Source: Salinicola socius
Lineage (GTDB): Bacteria > Pseudomonadota > Gammaproteobacteria > Pseudomonadales > Halomonadaceae
Reading direction: 5' to 3'
Assembly: GCF_001937195.1 (NCBI RefSeq)
Contig: NZ_MSDO01000017.1
Coordinates: forward strand, 1-64,000
Length of the DNA stretch: 64,000 nt
Position 1 is the first letter of the stretch. Each line of letters opens with the position of its first letter. Under the pieces are notes generated by a model. The model saw nothing but the letters and a program-made list of their open reading frames with translations, did no database searches and was not told the origin of the DNA. Below are positions 46,368 to 55,303 of this stretch, piece after piece. Position numbers and translations under genes: made by a program.

Positions 46368-47291
46368 TCACGTTCGCCAGATTCGGGGCTCGCAAGCGTC
46401 GCGAGCGATCATCAGCGGCCGGATCGCTTGCCACGCAGCGCGACACAGCGCCCACGCCTCGTTGCGCGAATCGCCCAGATAGCGCAGCAGCAGGACGCCG
46501 TGACGCTGGGTGACAGCCCAGTTTCCGGCAGCGGGTATCGCGTCGCGCAGGTTGTCCACGGCTTGCCGCAGGTCGTTCAGCCCGGCCGCCCACAGCGTCG
46601 CCTGCACCGTCGCGCCCCCCTGCCCCCAACGACCCGTAAAACGCGGATGCATCGGATCCAGCGGTTGCCGCTCGATCCACAGCGGTCGTCCGTCGTGGGT
46701 CAACTGAAAGCGCTGTTCGATGCGGCCGCTCTCGAACGGCAGATGGCTGGCCGGGCGTCCCAGCGCCATGATTTCCCACCCCAGGCAGCGGGCGCTTCCG
46801 TGCAAGTCGATATCGGTGCGTTGCTCGCCTCGCGAACCGTCGAAGGCGATCGTCTCCTGCGGCAGCCACTCCAGCACTCCGCCATCCTCCACCTCCAACC
46901 GGTTGGTCTGCGACCAGACCACGCCGCGACTGTCCGCGCGATAGAGCTTGGTTGCCGCCGGCGTGGTCAAGACGGCATGCGCCATCGGCGCGACGGTCGC
47001 GTCGATCTTCAAGGCGTCGCCGCTGACCAGCCCGCCCGGCGGGTGGAGCAGGTAGACGTGACAGGGATCGGCCTGGCCGGCCAGGCGCGGCTCCGGATAG
47101 AACGGCCGCTGCACCCGCAGCGGTCCGTGATGACGCGCGCGGGTCAGCCGGGTACGCATCCTCGAGTCCGCGTCCGTGGCGCGCGCGGCGAACTCCAGCG
47201 ACAGCGATGCGTCCCATCGCCGGGTCGCGTCGAATCGATGGCCCGAATCCACCGGAGCGGCTTGCCAATGGCGTGCAGTCTCCGCCGTCAT
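46368..47291 (-). CDS. ureD: Urease accessory protein UreD
   Basis: 307 residues. Seen: SLSLEFAARATDADSRMRTRL, RHHGPLRVQRPFYPE, CHVYLLHPPGGLVSGDAL (family signature), TTPAATKLYRADSRG and LPQETIAFDGSRGE. Binds apo-urease and passes nickel through its tunnel with UreF/UreG. Its start overlaps the urtE stop by 4 bp (ATGA), so the transporter and the enzyme genes form one translationally linked unit. Confidence 0.96.
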   Translation of the reverse strand: MTAETARHWQAAPVDSGHRFDATRRWDASLSLEFAARATDADSRMRTRLTRARHHGPLRVQRPFYPEPRLAGQADPCHVYLLHPPGGLVSGDALKIDATVAPMAHAVLTTPAATKLYRADSRGVVWSQTNRLEVEDGGVLEWLPQETIAFDGSRGEQRTDIDLHGSARCLGWEIMALGRPASHLPFESGRIEQRFQLTHDGRPLWIERQPLDPMHPRFTGRWGQGGATVQATLWAAGLNDLRQAVDNLRDAIPAAGNWAVTQRHGVLLLRYLGDSRNEAWALCRAAWQAIRPLMIARDACEPRIWRT

Positions 47292-47998
47292 ACTGTCAGA
47301 TGTCGCTTGATCAAATCGTCACTCAGTTCGCCAATGTCGCCTTCGGCCGCCGTCTGCCCGCGATCCATGATCATGAAACCGTCGGCATACTGGCGGGCAA
47401 AGGGAAGCTTCTGTTCGACCAGCAACACGGTCAGGCCATCCTCGCGATTGAGACGCCGGATCACTTCGCCGATCTGGGCGACGATATTGGGCTGAATGCC
47501 CTCGCCCGGTTCGTCCAGAATCAACAGCCTCGGGTCGAGCACCAGCGCCCGGCCGATGGCCAGCTGCTGCTGCTGACCGCCGGAAAGGTCACCGCCTCGA
47601 CGATAGCGCATCTCCCTGAGCACCGGAAACAGCTGGTAGATGCGCTCGGGAATCCTGCCACGCCGTTTCTCCGGACCGTGAACGCGCCGCGACGGCAGGC
47701 CGATGCGCAGGTTCTCTTCGACCGAGAGCGTGGCAAAAATCTGACGGCCCTGCGGCACGTAGCCGATCCCCAGCCCGGCGCGCGCCTCGGGTCGCCGCTC
47801 GAGCAGGTCTTCGCCATCGTAGTGAATGGCGCCATCACGGGCGGCGACCTCACCCATGATGGTCTTGAGCAGCGTCGTCTTGCCGACGCCGTTACGTCCC
47901 ATGACGCAGGTGCAGCGACCCGCTGGGACCTCGAGCGACAGGTCGCGGAGAATGTGGCTCTCTCCGTAGTACTGATTGAGCTTGTCGACACGCAGCAT
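47288..47998 (-). CDS. urtE: Urea ABC transporter ATP-binding protein UrtE
   Basis: 236 residues, LivF-type ATPase. Walker A GRNGVGKTTLLKTIMG, the UrtE phrase LRVDKLNQYYGESHILRDLS at the start, Q-loop VPQGRQIFATL, signature LSGGQQQQLAIGRAL, Walker B LLILDEPGEGIQPN. Overlaps urtD and ureD by ATGA on each side. Confidence 0.96.
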   Translation of the reverse strand: MLRVDKLNQYYGESHILRDLSLEVPAGRCTCVMGRNGVGKTTLLKTIMGEVAARDGAIHYDGEDLLERRPEARAGLGIGYVPQGRQIFATLSVEENLRIGLPSRRVHGPEKRRGRIPERIYQLFPVLREMRYRRGGDLSGGQQQQLAIGRALVLDPRLLILDEPGEGIQPNIVAQIGEVIRRLNREDGLTVLLVEQKLPFARQYADGFMIMDRGQTAAEGDIGELSDDLIKRHLTV

Positions 47999-48858
47999 CA
48001 GGCCGCCTCCTCGTCGCCACCACCGAGATAGACCTCGATCACCCGCGGGTCGCTGGCGACCTCGTCCATCGTGCCTTCCGCCAGCACGCTACCCTGATGC
48101 AGAACCGTGACCCGCCGGGCGATCGCGCGCACGAAGCCCATGTCGTGTTCGACCACGACCACCGATTGCTGTCCGGCGAGGCGTGTCAGCAGGTCGGCGG
48201 TGCGATGCATCTCCGGTTCGGTCATGCCGGCAACGGGCTCGTCGACCAGCAGCAGTCGTGGCCGCTGCATCAGCAACATGCCGATCTCGAGCCACTGTTT
48301 CTGACCGTGCGACAACACCCCGGCCAGGCGGTATCGCGCCGCGGTCAGGCCGATCGTCTCGAGCACTTCGTCGATGCGGGCCTGACCTTCCCGATCGAGC
48401 CTCGCCAGCAAGGTCTTCCAGACTCGCCGGTCACCGGCCATCGCCAGTTCCAGATTCTCGGTCACGTCGAGCGCTTCGAACACCGTCGGTTTCTGAAACT
48501 TGCGGCCGACCCCCAGGTTGGCGATCTGCGGTTCGTCCAGCGTCAGCAGGTTGTGGCGGCTGCCGAACCAGACCTGACCGTGATCCGGCCGGGTCTTGCC
48601 GGTGATGATGTCCATCATCGTCGTCTTGCCTGCCCCGTTGGGGCCGATGATGCAGCGCAGTTCGCCGTCGTCGATGGTCAGATCGAGCTGATTGATGGCC
48701 CGGAAGCCGTCGAAGCTGACGCTGACGTCCTCCAGGTAGAGAATCGGCCCGTGACGAACATCCACCGGTGACTGCGCCGGGGCCATGAAATCGAACACCC
48801 GATCCGGTCGCGCGAGTTCCCGCAACCTGTCGACGCGCGTGCTATCGATGAGGCTCAT
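47998..48858 (-). CDS. urtD: Urea ABC transporter ATP-binding protein UrtD
   Basis: 286 residues from ATG 48858, which overlaps the urtC stop; the open frame reaching 49341 is an out-of-place extension inside urtC. LivG-type ATPase: GPILYLEDVSVSFDGFRAINQLDL, Walker A GPNGAGKTTMMDIITG, GVGRKFQKPTVFEALDV, signature LSHGQKQWLEIGML, Walker B LLLVDEPVAGMTEPE. Works with UrtE to power UrtBC. Confidence 0.95.
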   Translation of the reverse strand: MSLIDSTRVDRLRELARPDRVFDFMAPAQSPVDVRHGPILYLEDVSVSFDGFRAINQLDLTIDDGELRCIIGPNGAGKTTMMDIITGKTRPDHGQVWFGSRHNLLTLDEPQIANLGVGRKFQKPTVFEALDVTENLELAMAGDRRVWKTLLARLDREGQARIDEVLETIGLTAARYRLAGVLSHGQKQWLEIGMLLMQRPRLLLVDEPVAGMTEPEMHRTADLLTRLAGQQSVVVVEHDMGFVRAIARRVTVLHQGSVLAEGTMDEVASDPRVIEVYLGGGDEEAA

Positions 48859-49973
48859 GCACTCACCTCCTGTCGTGCTGGCACTTCGCCACTCCCGCGC
48901 CCCTTTCCCTCCCCTCTTCGATGCCCCTCTCCCCGCCACTTCGAGATCACCCCGGCGATGCCCTGCGGCAGCAACATCGTCACCAGCACGAACAGGCCGC
49001 CAAGGATGAATAGCCAGGCATCCGGCATCGCCCCGGTCAGCACCGTTTTCAGGTAATTGACCGCCAGCGCGCCCAGCAAGGCGCCGTAGAGCGTGGCCCG
49101 CCCGCCGAGCGCCACCCACACCACCACCTCGATCGAGAACAGCGGCGCGAAGGTACTGGGATTGATGATGCCGACCTGCGGCACGTAAAGCGCACCCGCG
49201 ACGCCGGCGATCATCGCCGACACCACGAACAGTGCCAGTTTGACGTGATCGACCCGATAGCCGATGAAACGGACCCGGGCTTCGGCATCGCGCGTCGCCA
49301 TGCTGACCCGCCCGAGCCGCGAGACGGTGATCGCCCGGCATAGCCAGAACGCCAGCAGTACGGCGATGCCGGATGCCAGGAATAGCGCCACGGTCATGCC
49401 CTCGCTCGCCAGCGAAAAGCCCAGCAGCTCGTAGAAGCGAGTCAGCCCGGTGCTGCCGCCCATGCCCATCTCGTTGCGATTGAACGCCAGCATCAGCGCG
49501 AAGGTCAGCGCCTGGGTAATGATCGAGAAATAGACCCCGGTCACCCGCGAGCGAAATGTCAGCCAGCCGAACACCAGCGCCAGCAATCCCGGTGCCAGCA
49601 GGACCGCCAGCGCCGCCACCGGAAAATGACTCATGAGCGATTGCCAGCCGGCCAACGGCGACGTCTGGGCATTGAGATAAAGCCCCATGGCGTAGCCGCC
49701 CAGGGCAAAGAAGGCACCGTGCCCGAGACTCAGAATGCCGAGATAGCCCCAGATCAGATCCACCGCCAGGGCCAGCAGCATGTAGGTGAAATACTTGCCG
49801 AGCAGCGAGACGGTCGCCCCGCTGACGTGCAGCGCGCTCGAAGCCGGCAGCGCGTTCAATATCAGCACCACCAGCATGGCGCCGATCAACGCCGCGCTGG
49901 TGAACAGTGTCGAGCGGGAGAGAAACGCCTGACGCGACCGATCGCGCCGCTCCAGGTTGTCGGTCATCGTCAT
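48855..49973 (-). CDS. urtC: Urea ABC transporter permease UrtC
   Basis: 372 residues from ATG 49973, overlapping the urtB stop; the open frame to 50459 lies within urtB. LivM-type permease with about ten helices: LLALAVDLIWGYLGILSLGHGAFFALGGYAMGLYL, VTGVYFSIITQALTFALML, RFIGYRVDHVKLALFVVSAMIAGVAGAL and WVALGGRATLYGALLGAL. Forms the urea channel with UrtB. Low-complexity C-terminal tail (RRGEGKGRGSGEV). Confidence 0.95.
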   Translation of the reverse strand: MTMTDNLERRDRSRQAFLSRSTLFTSAALIGAMLVVLILNALPASSALHVSGATVSLLGKYFTYMLLALAVDLIWGYLGILSLGHGAFFALGGYAMGLYLNAQTSPLAGWQSLMSHFPVAALAVLLAPGLLALVFGWLTFRSRVTGVYFSIITQALTFALMLAFNRNEMGMGGSTGLTRFYELLGFSLASEGMTVALFLASGIAVLLAFWLCRAITVSRLGRVSMATRDAEARVRFIGYRVDHVKLALFVVSAMIAGVAGALYVPQVGIINPSTFAPLFSIEVVVWVALGGRATLYGALLGALAVNYLKTVLTGAMPDAWLFILGGLFVLVTMLLPQGIAGVISKWRGEGHRRGEGKGRGSGEVPARQEVSA

Positions 49974-51628
49974 GAGGTCCGCCCCTTGGGTGGGAAGATG
50001 CCCTGTGGACGCTTCTGAATGAACAGGATCACGCCGACCAGCACGATGATCTTGGCCAGCACCGCGCCCACCCAAGGCTGCAATACCTGATTGATGACGC
50101 CGAGCGACATGCCGGCGACCAGCGTCCCCCATAGATTGCCCACGCCGCCGAAGACCACGACCAGGAAGGAGTCGACGATATAGCCTTGTCCCAGATTGGG
50201 ACCGACGTTGGTGAGCTGGGATAGGGCGACGCCGGCAAGGCCGGCGACCCCCGCCCCCAGACCGAATGTCAGCATATCGACGCGAGTGGCGCGCACGCCC
50301 ATGGCGCGCGCCATCGCCCGATTCTGGGTCACCGCACGCACTTCCAGTCCAAGCCGGGTATGGCGCATCAGCGCCCAGAGCCCGGCGAAGACCACCAGGC
50401 AGAAGAGCAGCACCGCCAGACGGTTGAGCGTCAGCGACAGCGCCTCGTTGATCTGCCATGCCCCTTGCAGCCAGTCCGGCGATGTCACGCGGCGGTTGAG
50501 CGGCGAGAACACGCTGCGTACCAGCTGCTGCAGAATGAGACTGAGGCCGAAGGTGGCCAGCAGTGTCTCCAACGGGCGCCCCTTGAGAAAGCGGATCACC
50601 GTGCGCTCGATCGCCACCCCGAACGCGCCGGCGACCAGAAAGCCGCCGGGAATCGCCAGCGCCAGCGCCAGACCCGGCTGACCCGGCAAGGCCTGCTGAA
50701 TCATCCAGGTGGTATAGGCGCCGATCATGATCAGCTCGCCGTGGGCCATGTTGATCACGCCCATGACACCGAACGTGATCGCCAGGCCGATCGCCGCCAG
50801 TACCAGAATCGAACCGGCGCTGAGGCCGAAGAACAGCGTCTGCGCGCGGTCGTACCAGGCGCGTTTGCTCTCGATGCCACCGAGGACCGCCTGGGCCTCG
50901 GCAGCGAGTGCCGAATCGCCGGCGGCGATCGGCGCCAGCGTATTGCGCACCCGGGTATCGAGATTGCCGCGTAGCGTGTCGAGCGCCTTGGCGTCGCCCT
51001 GCTGCACCTCGAAGAGCGCCAGACCGATATCGAGCTGATCGCGAACCGAGGGACTTTTCTCGTCGTCGCGCATCTTGCGCACGCTGGCGGCGTTTTCCGC
51101 CGAGATCTCGCCGATCAGCCGCTTGGCCGCTGAAAGCCGGGACGCTTCGTCGCCGGCACTCAGGGAAAGCGAAGCCAGCAGCCCTCGAATCCGGGTCCGC
51201 AGGTCATTGTTGATCCTGAAGACATCGACCGTGCGCCGGGTGCCGCTACCGGCATCCTCGAACGTGATGGCGTCGATGATCGGCCACTCGCGGCCACTGT
51301 CGTCGGTAATGATGTAGAAGCGCTCACCACGACGCTCCTTGCCCAGGCGCCCATCGAGCAGCGCCTGCAGCCAGCGCGTTTTCTGCTCGGCATCGCTGTC
51401 CGCGATGGCCTGAGCAGCGTCACCCTTGGCCCGAAAATTGCCCGTATCGAGCGCTTCGAGCAGCGCCTGCGGTTCGGCCTTCGACAGCGCTTCCGTCTGT
51501 GGCTCGCCGAGGGCGGCCGCAGCCGTCTGACTGAGGCACGAGCCCCATGCCATCAACAGGCACAGCAGCAGGGAGTGCGCCAGCAGGCGCGTTGGCGAAC
51601 GGCCTGCCGAGTGTTCAATCTTGATCAT
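49970..51628 (-). CDS. urtB: Urea ABC transporter permease UrtB
   Basis: 552 residues from ATG 51628. Signal-like N-terminus, then about 220 residues of periplasmic helical domain (ALLEALDTGNFRAKGDAAQAIADSD, FYIITDDSGREWPIIDAITFEDAGSGTRRT, NNDLRTRIRGLLASL) seen in proteobacterial UrtB. A LivH-type permease follows: FFGLSAGSILVLAAIGLAITFGVMGVINMAHGELIMIGAY, RPLETLLATFGLSLILQQLVRSVF and GYIVDSFLVVVFGGVGNLWGTL. A 91-bp gap separates it from urtA and can form a GC-rich hairpin (51684-51713). Confidence 0.95.
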   Translation of the reverse strand: MIKIEHSAGRSPTRLLAHSLLLCLLMAWGSCLSQTAAAALGEPQTEALSKAEPQALLEALDTGNFRAKGDAAQAIADSDAEQKTRWLQALLDGRLGKERRGERFYIITDDSGREWPIIDAITFEDAGSGTRRTVDVFRINNDLRTRIRGLLASLSLSAGDEASRLSAAKRLIGEISAENAASVRKMRDDEKSPSVRDQLDIGLALFEVQQGDAKALDTLRGNLDTRVRNTLAPIAAGDSALAAEAQAVLGGIESKRAWYDRAQTLFFGLSAGSILVLAAIGLAITFGVMGVINMAHGELIMIGAYTTWMIQQALPGQPGLALALAIPGGFLVAGAFGVAIERTVIRFLKGRPLETLLATFGLSLILQQLVRSVFSPLNRRVTSPDWLQGAWQINEALSLTLNRLAVLLFCLVVFAGLWALMRHTRLGLEVRAVTQNRAMARAMGVRATRVDMLTFGLGAGVAGLAGVALSQLTNVGPNLGQGYIVDSFLVVVFGGVGNLWGTLVAGMSLGVINQVLQPWVGAVLAKIIVLVGVILFIQKRPQGIFPPKGRTS

Positions 51629-51719
51629 GTTCGTTCCTCGACACCGCCTTCCGATGCGGCGCCAGACCCAGGTTCTGCCCACTGCCGCCGACGCCCGTCC
51701 GAATGCCGGCGGCCTGGCG

Positions 51720-53039
51720 TTATTCGGCCCCCGGGCCGTCTTCGCAGGTCATCGATTCGACGTCGAGCTTGCCGCAGCGTAGCGGGGCTCTCCAGTCGCT
51801 GATCAGGTTCCTGGAATCCGGCAGATAGTCCGACCAGGCGTCGCCGGCGACGGTCGTCGGCGTGCGCCAGACCACGCTGAACTGACCGTCGTCCTGGATC
51901 TCGCCGATCATCACCGGTTTGGTGATGTGGTGGTTGGGCATCATCGTCGAGGCACCGCCGGACAGATTGGGCACGGTCACACCGATGATCGAATCCTTGA
52001 CCGCGTCGACGTCGGTGGTCCCGGCTTTCTCGACCGCCTGCACCCACATGTTGAAGCCGATGTAGTGCGCTTCCATCGGATCGTTGGTCACCGCTTCGTC
52101 ATTGCCGGTATAAGCGACCCAGTCATCGATGAAGTCATAGTTGGCATCGCTGTCGACGCTCATGAAGTAGTTCCATGCCGCCATGTGTCCGACCAACGGT
52201 GCAGTGTCGATACCGGTCAACTCCTGCTCACCCACCGAGAACGCCACGACGGGAATGTCGCCTGCCGAAATGCCCTGATTGGCGAGCTCGTTGTAGAACG
52301 GCACGTTGGCATCGCCGTTGATGGTCGATACCACCGCGGTCTTCTTGCCCTGACTGCCGAAATCCTTGACCTGCGAGACGATCGACTGCCAGTCGCTGAA
52401 ACCGAACGGTGTGTAGTTGATCATGATGTCGTCATCCGCGACGCCATTCGCCTTGAGATAGGCTTCCAGAATCTTGTTGGTCGTGCGTGGGTAGACGTAG
52501 TCGGTACCCAGCAGCGCCCAGCGTTCGACACCCTGGCTCATCAGGTAATCGACCGCCGGAATCGCCTGCTGATTGGGCGCGGCACCGGTGTAGAAGATAT
52601 TCTCGGAGGACTCTTCGCCTTCGTACTGGACCGGATAGAACAGCAGCCCGTCGAGCTCTTCGACGACCGGCAAGACGGCCTTGCGGGATGCGGAAGTCCA
52701 GTTGCCGAAGATCACGTCGACATGATCGTCGCCGGTCAACATGTCGCGCGCCTGTTCGGCATAGAGCGACCAGTCCGAGGCCGGATCCATCACCACCGGC
52801 TCCAATTGGCGACCCAGCAGGCCTCCCGCCGCGTTCTGCTTGTCGATCAGCATCAGCATTTCGTCCTTGAGCGTCGACTCGCTGATCGCCATGGTGCCCG
52901 ACAGCGAGTGCAGTATGCCGACCCGGATCGGGCCTTCATCCTGCGCCGCATCCTGGGCAAGGGCGGTACTACCGAAACCGGCCAGCCCCAGCGCGATGCT
53001 GGAACCGGCAATCAACTTGCGAAGGGATATTGTTGTCAT
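51720..53039 (-). CDS. urtA: Urea ABC transporter substrate-binding protein UrtA
   Basis: 439 residues from ATG 53039, with CAGGAGA upstream. Sec signal peptide ending GSTALAQ. Leu/Ile/Val-type periplasmic binding fold of the urea subgroup: PIRVGILHSLSGTMAISESTLKDEMLMLIDKQNAAGGLLGR, DVIFGNWTSASRKAVLPVVEE, LLFYPVQYEGEESSENIFYTGAAPNQQAIPAVDYL and ALLGTDYVYPRTTNKIL. Captures urea for UrtBCDE. First gene of the urea import and urease unit, with a probable sigma-54 promoter about 95 bp upstream. Confidence 0.96.
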   Translation of the reverse strand: MTTISLRKLIAGSSIALGLAGFGSTALAQDAAQDEGPIRVGILHSLSGTMAISESTLKDEMLMLIDKQNAAGGLLGRQLEPVVMDPASDWSLYAEQARDMLTGDDHVDVIFGNWTSASRKAVLPVVEELDGLLFYPVQYEGEESSENIFYTGAAPNQQAIPAVDYLMSQGVERWALLGTDYVYPRTTNKILEAYLKANGVADDDIMINYTPFGFSDWQSIVSQVKDFGSQGKKTAVVSTINGDANVPFYNELANQGISAGDIPVVAFSVGEQELTGIDTAPLVGHMAAWNYFMSVDSDANYDFIDDWVAYTGNDEAVTNDPMEAHYIGFNMWVQAVEKAGTTDVDAVKDSIIGVTVPNLSGGASTMMPNHHITKPVMIGEIQDDGQFSVVWRTPTTVAGDAWSDYLPDSRNLISDWRAPLRCGKLDVESMTCEDGPGAE

Positions 53040-53133
53040 TGGATTCTCCTGGTCCTGGTCATGACCTTTGGTGATCGGCCTGACGATCGTGGACACCCGC
53101 GCCTCAGGCGCGGAACTTGATCGGATAAACCCA

Positions 53134-53150
53134 ATGCATTTTCCGTGCCT
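53134..53150 (-). promoter_or_regulatory. Probable sigma-54 promoter of the urt-ure unit
   Basis: Minus strand AGGCACGGAAAATGCAT: GG and GC elements separated by exactly 10 bases, matching TGGCACG-N4-TTGCA at most positions. About 95 bp before the urtA start codon. Nitrogen-starvation control by NtrC/RpoN is usual for urt operons. Confidence 0.72.
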
Positions 53151-53215
53151 TGATTGGTGACTGCGGCAATCCTGTATACAAAAACCGGGAAACCGTAGGA
53201 AATATGGGTTAAACG

Positions 53216-53232
53216 GCCTTTATTGGTGCAAA
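53216..53232 (-). promoter_or_regulatory. Possible NtrC-type half site upstream of the sigma-54 promoter
   Basis: Minus strand TTTGCACCAATAAAGGC contains TGCACCA, one arm of the NtrC consensus (TGCACCA-N3-TGGTGCA). The second arm is poor. It lies about 70 bp upstream of the -24 element, a normal enhancer distance. Confidence 0.4.
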
Positions 53233-53315
53233 TAGACGTCGGCTGCCGCCCGCCGATTTTCTTTCGTGGTGCAGGCCCTTCACCTATCGCTGACCCGATG
53301 CACCGTCATGGACAT

Positions 53316-53343
53316 AAAAAAGCGCCCGCTGTCAGCGGGCGCT
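53316..53343 (-). terminator. Terminator after the acyl-CoA dehydrogenase gene
   Basis: Minus strand AGCGCCCGCT-GAC-AGCGGGCGCT followed by TTTTT; 10-bp stem (53321-53343 region) with a T-run (plus-strand A-run from 53316). It insulates the urt-ure promoter from the gene upstream. Confidence 0.9.
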
Positions 53344-53401
53344 CCATAAGAGTGCAGAAACCGTTCCATCGAGCCGATCGTTGTCGATGCCCTCGGAAGT
53401 T

Positions 53402-55213
53402 TCAGAAGTGCGATGCCTCCAGTGCCATCAATCCTGATGGACCGGCAGCGATTTGACGTTCCAACGACTCGGCCTGCGGCAGCTGGCGCGTCAGAAAATG
53501 TTGCCCCACGATCAACTTGGTCCGATAGAAATCTTCACCGGCAGCTCCCTGCCGAGCCAGACCGCGCTGCGCTGCGCGAGCCGCTTTCCACCACATCCAG
53601 CTGTAAACCGTATAGCCCAGCAACTGCAGGTAATCATGAGCCGCGGCGCCCGCGGCGGCCGGATCCGCCTTGGCAGCCTCGATCAGCGCTTCGCTGACGC
53701 GCTCGAATCGTGCCAGCTCGCGCTCGACGGCTTCTCTGAAAGATCGCAAGGCCGAAGCGTCGATCTCGTGCCCGTCATCGCTGTCGTCGAGATCGGCGCA
53801 TATCTGCTCGGCCAGACGCTCCACGTAGGCGCCCTGGTTGCGTACCAGCTTGCGCCCGACCAGATCCATCGCCTGAATGCCGTTGGTGCCCTCGTAGATC
53901 ATCGCGATTCGGGCATCACGCACGAACTGTTCGGCGCCCCACTCGACACAGTATCCACTGCCACCATAGATCTGCTGCGATTCCACCGTCGCCGCGAAGC
54001 CGCGATCGGTCAGGAAAGCCTTGGCCACCGGCGTCAGCAGCGCCACCATATCCGCCGCCACTTCCCGCATCCCGGCATCGGGATGATGCTTGGCACGATC
54101 GAGCTCACGTGCCACGAAAGCCGCGAACAGCCGCCCGCCTTCATTCCAGGCGCGAACATTGAGCGCCATGCGTCGCACATCGGGATGCACCAGAATCGGA
54201 TCCGCGGCCTGGTCAGGTTCGACGGCACCGCCGGGGGCGCGGCTCTGACGACGCTCGCTGGCGAAAGCCATCGCGCTCTGGTAGGCGACGTCGCCCAATC
54301 CCAGGCCCTGTATGCCGATCGAGAGTCGCTCGTAGTTCATCATGGTGAACATGGTGGCCAGCCCTTGATGGGGCTCGCCGATCAAGATCCCCTCGGCGGC
54401 TTCGAAATGCATCACGCAGGTGGCGCTGCCCTTGATGCCCATCTTGTGCTCGAGCCCGCCGCAGACCACGCCGTTTGCTCCCCCCAGCGAGCCGTTCTCG
54501 AGCACTTGCCGCTTGGGTACCAGAAACAGCGAGATACCCTTGGCGCCCGCCGGTGCATCCGGCAGTTTGGCCAGCACCAGATGGGCGACATTCTCGGTCA
54601 GATCATGCTCACCGCCGGTGATCCAGATCTTGCTCCCGGTGATGGCGTACCGACCGTTCTCCTCGGGCACGGCGCGCGTTCTGATCAGTCCCAGGTCGGT
54701 GCCGCAATGCGGCTCGGTCAGACACATGGTGCCCAGCCACTCCCCGGCGTAAAGGCGCGGCAAATAGAGCGCCTTGGTCGTTTCGTCGGCGTAGGCATCG
54801 AGCAATAGCCCCGCGCCGTTGTTGAGCGACAGGTAGAGGGCGAAGCCGGCGTTGCTGGCATAGAGCATCTCGTCGAAGGCTTGGGTCAGCAATTTCGGCA
54901 AGCCTTGCCCCCCGTGCTCGAGATTGCCCCCCAGACCACACCATCCGCCACCGGCCAGCTCCTGGAATGCCGCGCGAAACCCGGTCGGTGTCGTCACCTC
55001 GCCGCCCTCGAAACGACACCCCTCGGCGTCCCCGCTCTGGTTGAGCGGGAACAGTTCCGCCTCGACGAGACGCCCTGCCTCTTCCAGCACGGCATCGGCG
55101 AGTTCTGCGTTCAACTCGGCGGTCGCTGGCATCTCTTGCCACTCCCGCTCGGCGTTGAACACCTCATCGCGAATGAAGCGCATGTCGTTGAGCGGTGCAC
55201 GATAGTCGGCCAT
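53402..55213 (-). CDS. Large acyl-CoA dehydrogenase with C-terminal extension (DmdC-like architecture)
   Basis: 603 residues from ATG 55213, with GGGAGAG upstream. The length and ADYRAPLNDMRFIRDEVFN start mark the ~600-residue acyl-CoA dehydrogenase subgroup with an added C-terminal domain. Seen: LGTMCLTEPHCGTDLGLIRTRA, ITGSKIWITGGEHDL, FTMMNYERLSIGIQGLG, catalytic-region VESQQIYGGSGYCVEWGAEQFVRDARIAMIYEGTNGIQAMDLVGRKL. Members act on medium/long acyl-CoAs or on 3-methylmercaptopropionyl-CoA (DmdC). The substrate cannot be fixed from sequence. The adjacent BCCT gene would fit DMSP use, but no dmdA, dmdB or lyase gene is seen. Confidence 0.88.
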   Translation of the reverse strand: MADYRAPLNDMRFIRDEVFNAEREWQEMPATAELNAELADAVLEEAGRLVEAELFPLNQSGDAEGCRFEGGEVTTPTGFRAAFQELAGGGWCGLGGNLEHGGQGLPKLLTQAFDEMLYASNAGFALYLSLNNGAGLLLDAYADETTKALYLPRLYAGEWLGTMCLTEPHCGTDLGLIRTRAVPEENGRYAITGSKIWITGGEHDLTENVAHLVLAKLPDAPAGAKGISLFLVPKRQVLENGSLGGANGVVCGGLEHKMGIKGSATCVMHFEAAEGILIGEPHQGLATMFTMMNYERLSIGIQGLGLGDVAYQSAMAFASERRQSRAPGGAVEPDQAADPILVHPDVRRMALNVRAWNEGGRLFAAFVARELDRAKHHPDAGMREVAADMVALLTPVAKAFLTDRGFAATVESQQIYGGSGYCVEWGAEQFVRDARIAMIYEGTNGIQAMDLVGRKLVRNQGAYVERLAEQICADLDDSDDGHEIDASALRSFREAVERELARFERVSEALIEAAKADPAAAGAAAHDYLQLLGYTVYSWMWWKAARAAQRGLARQGAAGEDFYRTKLIVGQHFLTRQLPQAESLERQIAAGPSGLMALEASHF

Positions 55214-55303
55214 TCGAACTCTCCCGATGCCTTTCAAACATTCGTTTCAATACTGGTTGCGACTATAGGCGAGAACGGCGCTCCACTTCACTCTGACCTT
55301 GGT

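Noticed and set aside
48859-49341. N-terminal extension of urtD
   Set aside because: Open frame only; the sequence is unlike any ATPase and lies inside urtC. The ATG at 48858 overlaps the urtC stop and begins a normal UrtD.
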